Shown piece by piece: positions 36,220-44,514 of a stretch of DNA of 64,000 nt. The notes under the pieces are model-generated. The model was not told the origin of the DNA and made no database searches. It saw nothing but the letters and a program-made list of their open reading frames with translations. Made by a program: the position numbers and the translations under genes. Origin of the DNA: Synergistaceae bacterium. Lineage in GTDB: Bacteria > Synergistota > Synergistia > Synergistales > Aminobacteriaceae. The DNA is taken from the NCBI GenBank assembly GCA_017451025.1, contig JAFSSM010000037.1, forward strand, positions 1 to 64,000. Reading direction: 5' to 3'. Within the stretch, counting starts at the first letter, position 1. Each line of letters begins with the position of its first letter.

Positions 36220-38670
36220 ATGCACACACAAAATAAACGCCGGCCCATCCGAAGCAAGGTGCTTCATATGGTTCTGGCAATTTCATGCGCGGCTCTTCTG
36301 CTGTCGAGTACAGCCGGAATGTTAAGCATGACCAACATCCAGCAGTCAAGCGAGACGGCATTAATCAGCCAGATGGAGACCAACCTCCGCAACATAGTTG
36401 TGAGCAAGGCCGCCCTCGCAGACTCGGAACTTGGAAGATACGCCGGATACGTCAGGAACTTCGCGGACTATATTCACAGCCTGTACAACGAGCCTTCAGC
36501 TTACGTGCCGCGTGAAGTACTGCCGCCGAGCGCAAAGAATGCCGGGATTTACGCAATGCAGAGGTACATAGCCTCTGAGAGCCTGTCCTACGAAAACCTC
36601 AAGCAGGAGTTCGGGCTTCTCGGCAACGTCAAGAGTGTCTGGGCACCGGTCATGAAGTCTGACAGGATAATCACCACTGTCTACATGGGAACAGAAACCG
36701 GCGCAATGCTGGACTATGATCCTGACTCGGAACTGTCGGCAGTTGAGGACGGACAGGAGTCCTATTACGACTTCTACGGTTCAGCGTGGTACTCGCAGGG
36801 GAAGAAGCGCGCGCGTGTATCGTTCACCGATGTCTACTACGACACTTACGGACGCGGAGCAATGATAGCCTGTTCAGCTCCGTTCTATGATGCAGAAGGG
36901 GAGTTTGCAGGTGTTGTCGGCATGGACATAATGATTTCTGACCTGTACCGCGCAATCGTTGAGCTGGAACTCGGAAAAGGGGCATACGCATTTCTGGTTG
37001 ACGGAGCAGGAAGGATAATTAACAATCCAGACAGCAGTACACAGGAAGTCCACACACTCAGCGAGGAAAAAGACATGACCGACACGATTGCTAAGGGAAT
37101 ACTCGCGGGAAGGACAGAAGTCTTCCTCTCAGAGAACAGGACATATTTTGCCTGCACTCCCATAAGGTCAACGGGCTGGAAGTTCTGCGTCCGAATACCT
37201 GAGAGCGTGATACTTGCTCCGGTCCGCGACGTGAACAGGAACATCATATACTCGATGATGCTGTTCCTTGCGGCATTTGCGGTGATTATCGTGATTGTGG
37301 CTCTGGTTGCGCACAAGTTCTCAGAGAAGCTGACTACTCCTATTGCTGCACTTGGCCGGGATGTTCAGGAAATAAGCTCCGGCAATCTGGATTACAGGGC
37401 AACAGTCCGCGACAATGACGAGATAGGCGACCTCGCAGTGAGCTTCAACGATATGGCGGCCTCCCTCAAGAATTACATCAAGAACCTGGCCGCAGTTACC
37501 GCCGAAAAAGAACGCATAGGTGCCGAGCTGGATATAGCGACGCAGATTCAGGCCGATATGCTGCCGCGAATCATGCCGCCTTACTCGAATCACGAGAAGT
37601 TCGACATTTACGCGAGTATGACTCCGGCAAAGGAAGTCGGCGGAGATTTCTACGACTTCTTCCTGATAGACGATAACCACCTTGCTCTGGTGATGGCTGA
37701 CGTTTCGGGAAAAGGAGTCCCTGCCGCGCTGTTCATGGTCATAGCCAAAACGCTCATCAAGAACCGTGCACAATTAGGAGGCAGCCCGAGAGAAATACTC
37801 CACGATGTCAACAACCAGTTATGCGAGGGAAATGAAGCTGACTTGTTCGTAACGGTGTGGCTCGGTATTCTTGACCTGAATACAGGAAAAGTAATCGCCT
37901 CGAACGCCGGCCATGAGTACCCCGCAATCAGGAGAACCGACGGCAAATATGAGCTGTTCAAGACAAAGCAGAGTCCAGCAGTTGCCACGATGGAGGGCCT
38001 GAACTTCCGCGAGAGCGAGTTTACGCTGGGACATGGGGACAACCTTTATGTGTACACTGACGGTGTGCCCGAAGCGACCAATATTCACGAAGAACTTTAC
38101 GGCACAGAAAGAATGCTCGATAAGCTGAACTCGACAATAGGGCTTGGTGCCTCCGAAGTCCTGAACATCATGAAGAAAGATGTTGACGACTTTACGGGCG
38201 AGGCTCCGCAGTTCGACGATGTTACGATGATGTGCCTGCAATTCTTGGGAGGAAGTGCTGACGAAATGCATGAACTTGTTATAGAAGCCAAGATAGAGAA
38301 ACTCGATGAGGTGCTGGAATTTATTGACCAGCATCTTGAAGAATGGGAATGCACGCCTAAAGTAGTTGCGCAGATCAACATTGCTACGGAGGAAATCTTC
38401 GTGAACATAGCACATTATGCCTACGAGAACAAGGAAGGCGTGGCCAAGATAGTGCTCAAGCATACCGGCAACGACGCAGAAATAACGTTCACCGACAGCG
38501 GTATTCCGTACAACCCCCTCGAGCATGAAGACCCGGATATTACGCTGAGTGCAGAGGACCGCGAAGTCGGAGGACTGGGTATCTACATCGTCAAGAAGAG
38601 CATGAACTCCGTAAGCTATGAGTACCGCGATAACCATAACGTTCTGAAAATCCGCAAGAACCTGGCGTAA
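36220..38670 (+). CDS. Cache-HAMP-PP2C phosphatase with HATPase domain
   Basis: Membrane sensor phosphatase/kinase for partner switching. Order: helix 1 (residues 15-37); an extracytoplasmic double-Cache domain (about 40-335, with GVVGMDIMISDLY); helix 2 (about 345-368); HAMP (370-425); a SpoIIE-type PP2C phosphatase (445-675) with metal-binding motifs GGDFYDF, MADVSGKG, and FDDVTMM; and a C-terminal HATPase_c_2 domain (690-816) with N-box-like IATEEIFVNIAHYAY, DSGIPYNP and GGLGIYIV. It could both dephosphorylate and phosphorylate the STAS protein at the head of the operon. An AGGAAAGGAAAA site precedes the ATG. Confidence 0.93.
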   Translation: MHTQNKRRPIRSKVLHMVLAISCAALLLSSTAGMLSMTNIQQSSETALISQMETNLRNIVVSKAALADSELGRYAGYVRNFADYIHSLYNEPSAYVPREVLPPSAKNAGIYAMQRYIASESLSYENLKQEFGLLGNVKSVWAPVMKSDRIITTVYMGTETGAMLDYDPDSELSAVEDGQESYYDFYGSAWYSQGKKRARVSFTDVYYDTYGRGAMIACSAPFYDAEGEFAGVVGMDIMISDLYRAIVELELGKGAYAFLVDGAGRIINNPDSSTQEVHTLSEEKDMTDTIAKGILAGRTEVFLSENRTYFACTPIRSTGWKFCVRIPESVILAPVRDVNRNIIYSMMLFLAAFAVIIVIVALVAHKFSEKLTTPIAALGRDVQEISSGNLDYRATVRDNDEIGDLAVSFNDMAASLKNYIKNLAAVTAEKERIGAELDIATQIQADMLPRIMPPYSNHEKFDIYASMTPAKEVGGDFYDFFLIDDNHLALVMADVSGKGVPAALFMVIAKTLIKNRAQLGGSPREILHDVNNQLCEGNEADLFVTVWLGILDLNTGKVIASNAGHEYPAIRRTDGKYELFKTKQSPAVATMEGLNFRESEFTLGHGDNLYVYTDGVPEATNIHEELYGTERMLDKLNSTIGLGASEVLNIMKKDVDDFTGEAPQFDDVTMMCLQFLGGSADEMHELVIEAKIEKLDEVLEFIDQHLEEWECTPKVVAQINIATEEIFVNIAHYAYENKEGVAKIVLKHTGNDAEITFTDSGIPYNPLEHEDPDITLSAEDREVGGLGIYIVKKSMNSVSYEYRDNHNVLKIRKNLA

Positions 38671-38685
38671 GAAAGGAGCAGCTTT

Positions 38686-39732
38686 ATGTTCATAGGACGC
38701 AAGAAAGAACTTGATGAGCTTGAACGCGTTTATATGCAGGACGGCTTTCACATTTTCATCGTAGCAGGGCGCGAAGGTGCCGGCAAAACTACGCTTATTG
38801 AGAGATTCTGCAGGGATAAGAACACTATTTTCTTCACAGCCTCGCGCGAGAGCGGACGCGCCAACCTTCAGAGATTCTCGAGGGAAATTCTCGCCCACTA
38901 CAAGGACGAACAGCATGAACCTTTCCCCTTCTGGAACTCCGCATTTGAATACATCAGTAACAAACAGGGCGGCGGAAGCTCCTCAAGCGAAAGTTCCGAC
39001 TATGCCGAGAACTACGAACTCCAGGATTTTATGCAAGCCCAGCTCGGAGACACAGAAGAACAGGAAAATAAGCAGGAGCGCGTGATCGTCGTGATAGATG
39101 AGTTCGGTGAACTGTGCGAACGCGACCCGGTATTTCTGGGCATGTTCACAGACCTTGTTGATAAGCAGTTCAAGGACAGCAAGATTTTCATGATAATCAC
39201 GAGCAGCGATACCAAGTTTCTCCAGAAAACATTTCTCACCAAGACTGCCCCGCTTTCACACAGAGTAACCGGCCATATTTTGCTGTCCCAGTTCACCCTG
39301 ACGGATAACATAGTCGAGCAGATCAAGGAGAAGGTCGTAAAGCGCAGTATGGGCATGGACGCGGCCAAAGTGGTCAAGTTTTCGGCGGACGACGTGATAA
39401 TCAGCGAAGGGGAGCTGAACACCGAGATGTACAAGATAATTTCGGGCAAGGCAATATGCTATTTAGGCTACGGAACTGATGACGAGTACGTTTTGGGCAC
39501 GCTCAAGGACGGGCAGAGTTTCGGTGAGTATGCGCTTATTCGGGGGAAGCCGAACTTCTACACGGTTGTTGCGTTTACGGATGTTCTTCTGCTGAAGGTG
39601 GACAGGGAGACATTCCCGAGATTCATAGAGATGAACGCCAACAACGCGGTGGAAATTATGCGGAACATGGCGCGAATGATAAGTATGCTCAAGGCAAATA
39701 TTGATATGTTAAGGCTCGAGCAGAAAGAATGA
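38686..39732 (+). CDS. ATPase fused to a cyclic-nucleotide-binding domain
   Basis: Fusion of two signalling parts in 348 residues. Residues 1-215 are an AAA/STAND-like P-loop ATPase with an archaeal-ATPase-type start (MFIGRKKELDEL), Walker A GREGAGKT at 28-35 and Walker B VIVVIDEF at 133-140. A Ser/Glu-rich insertion lies at 95-130. Residues 230-325 form a CRP-type cyclic-nucleotide-binding domain (VIISEGELNTEMYKIISG, then GQSFGEYALIRGKP), but no HTH follows, so it is not a CRP-like regulator. It could sense cAMP, c-di-GMP or another ligand and act on a partner in the operon. The stop overlaps the next gene. Confidence 0.85.
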   Translation: MFIGRKKELDELERVYMQDGFHIFIVAGREGAGKTTLIERFCRDKNTIFFTASRESGRANLQRFSREILAHYKDEQHEPFPFWNSAFEYISNKQGGGSSSSESSDYAENYELQDFMQAQLGDTEEQENKQERVIVVIDEFGELCERDPVFLGMFTDLVDKQFKDSKIFMIITSSDTKFLQKTFLTKTAPLSHRVTGHILLSQFTLTDNIVEQIKEKVVKRSMGMDAAKVVKFSADDVIISEGELNTEMYKIISGKAICYLGYGTDDEYVLGTLKDGQSFGEYALIRGKPNFYTVVAFTDVLLLKVDRETFPRFIEMNANNAVEIMRNMARMISMLKANIDMLRLEQKE

Positions 39733-40736
39733 ACAGAAAATTTCACGCAGTAATTTACGCATTGAGCGCGGCGGTGTACTATGCCGCCGGTCTTCCCTTC
39801 TCGAAGCTGCTGCTGGATAAGATAGAGCCTGTCTTTATGGCAGGCTTTATGTATATCGGTGCGGGCTTGGGAGTCGGAATAATTTACATGTTCCATTTCC
39901 GGGATGAAGACAGTACAAGGCATCTCGGAAGGCAGGACATGATTTATGTGGTCGGTATGGTAGTGCTTGATATTATTGCGCCGATTCTCTTGATGGCAGG
40001 TGTGAATCTCGGAACGTCCTCTAATGCATCATTGCTGGGAAATTTCGAGATAGTTTTTACGGCACTGTTCTCGCTCCTCGCGTTTGGTGAGCCTGTGTCG
40101 CGCCGTCTCTGGACAGCAATTGCCCTAATTACTCTCTCTGGAATAATATTATCTTTTGATGGAGCTGAAGGTTTGAAGTTTTCGCGTGGTGCTCTGCTTG
40201 TGCTGGGAGCCGCGTTGTGCTGGGGACTTGAGAATAACTGCACAAGAAGTATCGCCGGCAAAAGTACATACCAGATTGTTACGGTTAAAGGTTTGTGTTC
40301 TGGTGCAGGAGCATTAATTACGGCACTGATTGCCGGTGAGGAAGTACCTGATGCGAAATATATACTGCCTGCTCTGGTGTTGGGATTTATTGCTTACGGG
40401 CTGAGCATATTCACGTACATACGTGCCCAAAATGTATTAGGTGCGGCGAGAACAGGAGCGTATTATGCTGCGGCACCATTCATAGGTTCTCTGCTGTCGT
40501 TCGTCGTTCTGGGTGAAGATTTGTCGCTGAGGTACATTGCTGCTCTTCTGTTGATGATACCCGGCGCGTTTCTTGCTGTAATAGATGCGCTGAAGCACAG
40601 ACATTTTCACGAACACTGTCACGTGATTTACCGCAGGCACGGCGGAATGCTTCATGCTGATGTAATCAGGCACTCACACATGCACAATCACTATATCAGC
40701 GAGGAGAGTCACAGGCATATACACAGCTGGCCGTAA
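39729..40736 (+). CDS. EamA/DMT permease with a histidine-rich tail
   Basis: Ten-helix permease of the drug/metabolite transporter superfamily, with two EamA repeats (residues 5-140 and 155-290) and a typical small-residue-rich helix 9-10 pair. The last 45 residues are hydrophilic and contain 14 His (for example KHRHFHEHCHV and RHSHMHNHY). That is not usual for EamA proteins and suggests metal binding or a metal substrate such as Zn, Ni or Co. It is the last gene of the six-gene operon, overlapping its neighbour by four bases. Substrate is unknown. Confidence 0.85.
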   Translation: MNRKFHAVIYALSAAVYYAAGLPFSKLLLDKIEPVFMAGFMYIGAGLGVGIIYMFHFRDEDSTRHLGRQDMIYVVGMVVLDIIAPILLMAGVNLGTSSNASLLGNFEIVFTALFSLLAFGEPVSRRLWTAIALITLSGIILSFDGAEGLKFSRGALLVLGAALCWGLENNCTRSIAGKSTYQIVTVKGLCSGAGALITALIAGEEVPDAKYILPALVLGFIAYGLSIFTYIRAQNVLGAARTGAYYAAAPFIGSLLSFVVLGEDLSLRYIAALLLMIPGAFLAVIDALKHRHFHEHCHVIYRRHGGMLHADVIRHSHMHNHYISEESHRHIHSWP

Positions 40737-40821
40737 ATCTTTGCAATGAAATAGTTTCTATGATATTCTAACTTGCATTCAAATCACAACAAACAATTTA
40801 TAAAGGAGGAGCTTGTCGGAA

Positions 40822-42381
40822 ATGGGACTTCGTACAATAGAAGAGCTGTGTGCTGAACTTGAAGCGAAGCGCAAATCTGCACTGGAAGGCGGCGGAAAAG
40901 AAGCCGTCGACAAGCAGAAAGCCAAAGGCAAAGGCACTGCCCGCGAAAGACTGGCGCAGCTTCTTGATCCCGGCTCATTTGTGGAGATTGACGAGTTCGT
41001 TACGCACAGGTGCCACAACTTCGGCCTCGAGGAGAAAAAACCCTTAGGCGACGGTGTAGTAACCGGCTGGGGAGCAATCGACGGCCGCAAGGTTTTCGTG
41101 TACAGCCAGGACTTTACGGTGTTCGGAGGGTCTCTCGGCGAAAAGCACGCGGACAAAATCTGCAAGGTTATGGATATGGCTATGCAGACTGGATGTCCGG
41201 TAATCGGCCTGAATGATTCGGGCGGTGCACGCATTCAGGAAGCACTGGACGCGATGAACGGCTACGGAAAGATCTTCAAGCGCAACACTATGGCGAGCGG
41301 AGTTATCCCGCAGTTCAGCGTAATACTTGGCCCGACAGCAGGAGGAGCGGTCTACAGCCCCGCACTCACTGACTATATCTTCATGGTTGACGGCGAAAGC
41401 GTAATGCACATCACCGGCCCGGAGGTCATCAAGGCAGTAACGGGCGAGGCAATCACCAGTGAGGAGCTTGGCGGAGCGAAAGCGCACAACACCATGAGCG
41501 GAGTTGCGCACTTCGAGGCAAAAGACGAGGCGGAAGCGTTTGCGCAGGTTCGTAAAGTTCTGTCGTATCTTCCTCTCAACAACCTTGACGATGCACCGTT
41601 CAAGCCTGGCAATGACAGCCCTGACCGTGCAGACCCCGCGCTTCGCACAATAGTCCCGGTGAATCCCAACAAGGGCTACGATGTTCACGAGGTGCTTACG
41701 AAAATTCTCGATGACGGAGAGTTCACGGAAGTACAGGCAGGCTGGGCCAAGAATATCGTCATCGGCTACGGAAGAATAGGCGGACGTTCTGTCGGAATAG
41801 TTGCGAATAACGCAGATGTTCTCGCTGGATGCCTGGACATTGACGCTTCGGACAAGGCATCGCGTTTCGTGAGGCACTGCGACGCGTTCAACCTGCCGAT
41901 CGTTACGTTTGTGGACGTGCCCGGCTATCTGCCCGGTGCAGACCAGGAACACAACGGCATAATCCGTCAGGGCGCAAAGCTGCTCTACGCTTACAGCGAG
42001 GCCAGCGTTCCGATGGTAACGGTAGTGATGCGCAAGGCTTACGGCGGAGCGTATATTGCAATGGGCAGTAAGTCGCTCGGTGCAGACGTAGTTCTTGCGT
42101 GGCCGCAGGCGGAAATCGCAGTACTTGGTGCTGAGGGAGCGGCTCGCATAGTCTTCAAGAAGGAGATCGACGGAGCTACAGATCCGGGCACGAAGATGAA
42201 CGAGAAGATCGACGAGTACCGTGAGGCTTTTGCGAATCCGTACAGGGCCGCAGAGAGAGGCTACGTTGATGAAGTAATTATGCCGGAAGAGACACGCAAG
42301 GCAGTGTACATTGCGCTCGAGGTAACGGAGAGCAAGCGCGAGACACGTCCGGCCAAGAAGCACGGAGTAATTCCGCACTAA
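40822..42381 (+). CDS. mmdA: methylmalonyl-CoA decarboxylase-type carboxyltransferase, alpha subunit
   Basis: Carboxyltransferase that moves CO2 from methylmalonyl-CoA (or a related acyl-CoA) to biotin; in Na-pumping decarboxylases this energises the membrane. The acyl-CoA carboxyltransferase fold is complete: GGSLGEKHADKI, the NDSGGARIQEAL oxyanion region and, in the C-terminal half, GYLPGADQEHNGIIRQGAK and KAYGGAYIAMGSK. I start it at ATG 40822; a TTG three codons earlier sits too near the AAAGGAGGAG box. Length is 519. OadG-like and biotin-carrier genes follow. The Na-pumping beta subunit is not in the window, so a propionyl-CoA carboxylase role is not excluded. Confidence 0.9.
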   Translation: MGLRTIEELCAELEAKRKSALEGGGKEAVDKQKAKGKGTARERLAQLLDPGSFVEIDEFVTHRCHNFGLEEKKPLGDGVVTGWGAIDGRKVFVYSQDFTVFGGSLGEKHADKICKVMDMAMQTGCPVIGLNDSGGARIQEALDAMNGYGKIFKRNTMASGVIPQFSVILGPTAGGAVYSPALTDYIFMVDGESVMHITGPEVIKAVTGEAITSEELGGAKAHNTMSGVAHFEAKDEAEAFAQVRKVLSYLPLNNLDDAPFKPGNDSPDRADPALRTIVPVNPNKGYDVHEVLTKILDDGEFTEVQAGWAKNIVIGYGRIGGRSVGIVANNADVLAGCLDIDASDKASRFVRHCDAFNLPIVTFVDVPGYLPGADQEHNGIIRQGAKLLYAYSEASVPMVTVVMRKAYGGAYIAMGSKSLGADVVLAWPQAEIAVLGAEGAARIVFKKEIDGATDPGTKMNEKIDEYREAFANPYRAAERGYVDEVIMPEETRKAVYIALEVTESKRETRPAKKHGVIPH

Positions 42382-42399
42382 AGGGAGGGTGAAAAGTAA

Positions 42400-42813
42400 A
42401 TGCATTTCGAGGGAATAGCAGGAGCAATTAACGTCAGCGTAGTAGCATTCTCGATAGTGTTCGGAGTACTGTTAGTGCTCACGGGCGTAATCTACGGAAT
42501 GAAGCTGTTTGCAGGCGGCGACGAAAAAAAAAATGATGTAGTTTTACCTGGCCCCGCCAAGCCGTCAGCATCGTCATCACCGAAGCCATCACCGGCAAAA
42601 ACTTCGGGGGATAAGGCAAAAATCGTAGCGGCAATAACTGCGGCGATAGTGGAGTTCACCGGAAGTTCTGACTTCAGGATTTTGTCAGTGAGTCCCGAAA
42701 CGCAGGAGATGTACATTCAGGGAATGAGCGGCGGAGATTTCTGGACGAGAAGATGGAAAGCGGCGGGAATGTTGAGCCTGAATGCAAACAGGCTTAACCG
42801 CAAGTGGCATTAA
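42400..42813 (+). CDS. OadG-family decarboxylase small subunit
   Basis: Small membrane-anchored subunit (137 residues) of the OadG/MmdD family that holds the biotin decarboxylase complex together. One N-terminal helix (about 13-36) is followed by a Lys/Pro/Ser-rich linker and a helical end with the FWTRRWKAAG motif seen in delta subunits of methylmalonyl-CoA decarboxylase. It lies 18 bases after mmdA and 25 before the biotin carrier. A run of ten A residues (42524-42533) in the linker region could cause slippage. This subunit supports a membrane-bound, ion-pumping complex. Confidence 0.85.
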   Translation: MHFEGIAGAINVSVVAFSIVFGVLLVLTGVIYGMKLFAGGDEKKNDVVLPGPAKPSASSSPKPSPAKTSGDKAKIVAAITAAIVEFTGSSDFRILSVSPETQEMYIQGMSGGDFWTRRWKAAGMLSLNANRLNRKWH

Positions 42814-42838
42814 TAACAACGAAAGGAGAAAGTTAATC

Positions 42839-43234
42839 GTGAGCAATAAATACAGAGTAGTAGTAGATGGCACGGCCTACACAGTAGAGGTCGAGGCACT
42901 TGGAGCGGGCGCAGCAATGCCTGCACCTGTTGCGGCGGCACCTGCTGCAGCACCTGCGGCGGCACCTGCACCTGCGGCGGCACCGGCGGCACCTGCAGCA
43001 CCGGCACCTGTTGCTGATGATGCAATGACAGTTACGGCACCGATGCCCGGAAAGATTCTCAGCGTGAAGGTCAACGTAGGCGACAGCGTGAACAGCGGAG
43101 ATTTGGTGCTTATGCTCGAGGCCATGAAGATGGAGAACGAGGTATTTGCGACGGCTTCAGGCAAGGTTACGGAAATTCGCGTGAAGAGCGGCGACAACGT
43201 GAGCACCGGAGATATTCTGATGGTGATTGCGTAA
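42839..43234 (+). CDS. mmdC: biotin carboxyl carrier protein of the decarboxylase
   Basis: Biotin carrier subunit of 131 residues that shuttles the carboxyl group. The N-terminal strand region (KYRVVVDGTAYTVEVE) is followed by a flexible Ala/Pro linker (about 28-60) and the biotinyl domain, with Lys97 in EAMKMEN as biotin site. It starts with GTG 42839 after an AAAGGAGAAAG box; an in-frame start at 42782 would overlap the previous gene. A terminator follows 24 bases after its stop, so the beta subunit gene is not part of this transcript. Confidence 0.93.
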   Translation: MSNKYRVVVDGTAYTVEVEALGAGAAMPAPVAAAPAAAPAAAPAPAAAPAAPAAPAPVADDAMTVTAPMPGKILSVKVNVGDSVNSGDLVLMLEAMKMENEVFATASGKVTEIRVKSGDNVSTGDILMVIA

Positions 43235-43257
43235 GAGCTGAGAGAGCAATTTTTCTG

Positions 43258-43289
43258 TCCCTCCTGTGAAGTTTGCGGGAGGGATTTTT
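43258..43289 (+). terminator. Rho-independent terminator after the biotin carrier gene
   Basis: CCCTCC (43259-43264) pairs with GGAGGG (43278-43283) across a loop and is followed by ATTTTT. Confidence 0.85.
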
Positions 43290-43344
43290 GTTGCGAAGAC
43301 TTGCGTCGTAAATCAGCATAACATCTTGGTTTAGGGAACATTTT

Positions 43345-43368
43345 TGTAGTTGTAAATGTAGTTGTAAA
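43345..43368 (+). repeat. tandem 12-mer TGTAGTTGTAAA x2, copy A
   Basis: Two perfect copies of the 12-mer TGTAGTTGTAAA lie side by side, 70 bases before the methyltransferase ATG. Nearly the same pair occurs at 53800-53823, also in a gap between genes. It may be a regulator-binding site or part of a dispersed repeat. Confidence 0.75.
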
Positions 43369-43437
43369 ACTTGTGTTATCTGCGTGAGTTCGTAAATTTA
43401 TAATATATCTGTATTATACGTTAAGAGGTGTCCATTC

Positions 43438-44514
43438 ATGTACAACACAATCATCAACGGCGAGACTATTCACGAAATGCAGCAGCTCCCCGATAAATCC
43501 ATAGACCTCATTTTCGCCGACCCTCCCTACTTCATGCAGACAAACGGTATCCTCAACAGACCCGAAGGCACAGAGTTTCACGGATGTAATGATGACTGGG
43601 ATAAATTCACCTCATTGAGTGATTACGCCCTGTTCTCCTGCAAGTGGCTTGCTGAATGCCGCAGACTCCTCAAACCCTCCGGCTCAGTCTGGGTCATCGG
43701 ATCAATGCAGTGTATCTACACTCTCGGGAACGTCATGCAGGGATTAGGCTTCTGGTTCATCAACGATATTATCTGGCAAAAATCTAACCCCACACCCAAC
43801 TTCACCGGTTCAAGGCTCAACAATTCGCACGAGACCCTGCTCTGGGCAGTCAAGTACAAACACGCAAAGTTCACCTTCCACTACAAGACCGCCAAGCACC
43901 TAAACGGCGGCCGTCAGCTCGGCTCAGTCTGGACGTTTCCTGTGTGTTCCGGCAACGAGAGGCTCAGAGATTCAGAAGGACGCAAGCTCCACAATACCCA
44001 GAAACCTTTGGCTCTTCTTGAGCGTATAATAGCAATCTCGTCGAACTTAGGGGATGTCGTGCTGGACCCCTTCGGCGGAACAATGACCACTGCGGCGGCG
44101 GCCAAGAAACTTGGACGCAAATTCATCATGATTGAGCGCGAAAAGACTTACTGCGAATACGGGCAAAGAAGGCTTGAAGAAGTGAGCTTTGAGGATTCGG
44201 ATATTGCTCGTGCTGTGTTTGACCGGAAGCCCTTGCGCGTAACTATGCAGGAAATGATTCGTGAGGGAGCGTTCACTGCTGGCGAATGGTTCACATTGAA
44301 GGACGGCAAGCCCCGCGCACAGCTCCAGCCCGACGGTAAATTGCTCTATGACGGCGAAATTCTGGACATGCATTCCTGTGCGGCGAAAGCCAGGAACGTC
44401 AAGGCCAAGAGGCTCAACGGATTCGATGTCTGGCATGTAATCAGGCAGGGCAAGGCTGTTAGTATTTCTGAGGTCAGGGAGAACTTCAGGGCAGGACTTG
44501 CGCGGGAAAACTGA
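43438..44514 (+). CDS. ccrM: CcrM-like orphan DNA adenine methyltransferase
   Basis: N6-adenine DNA methyltransferase of the beta class (HinfI/CcrM type, GANTC in characterised members). The catalytic motif is DPPY (residues 31-34 region, FADPPYFM), and the SAM-binding motif DPFGGTMTTAAAAKKLGR lies C-terminal of it, the beta-class order. The last 85 residues match the extra DNA-recognition domain of CcrM (EMIREGAFTAGEWF, KLLYDGEILDMHSCAA, GFDVWHVIR). No restriction endonuclease is beside it, which makes a cell-cycle or gene-control role more likely than restriction. Its stop abuts the convergent histidine kinase gene. Confidence 0.9.
   Translation: MYNTIINGETIHEMQQLPDKSIDLIFADPPYFMQTNGILNRPEGTEFHGCNDDWDKFTSLSDYALFSCKWLAECRRLLKPSGSVWVIGSMQCIYTLGNVMQGLGFWFINDIIWQKSNPTPNFTGSRLNNSHETLLWAVKYKHAKFTFHYKTAKHLNGGRQLGSVWTFPVCSGNERLRDSEGRKLHNTQKPLALLERIIAISSNLGDVVLDPFGGTMTTAAAAKKLGRKFIMIEREKTYCEYGQRRLEEVSFEDSDIARAVFDRKPLRVTMQEMIREGAFTAGEWFTLKDGKPRAQLQPDGKLLYDGEILDMHSCAAKARNVKAKRLNGFDVWHVIRQGKAVSISEVRENFRAGLAREN

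Noticed and set aside
37819-38916. 365-codon minus-strand open frame
   Set aside because: It is antisense to the PP2C/HATPase and ATPase genes, whose motifs are intact; its own translation resembles nothing.
41044-42405. 453-codon minus-strand open frame
   Set aside because: It lies entirely antisense to the well-conserved carboxyltransferase gene and codes no recognisable domain.
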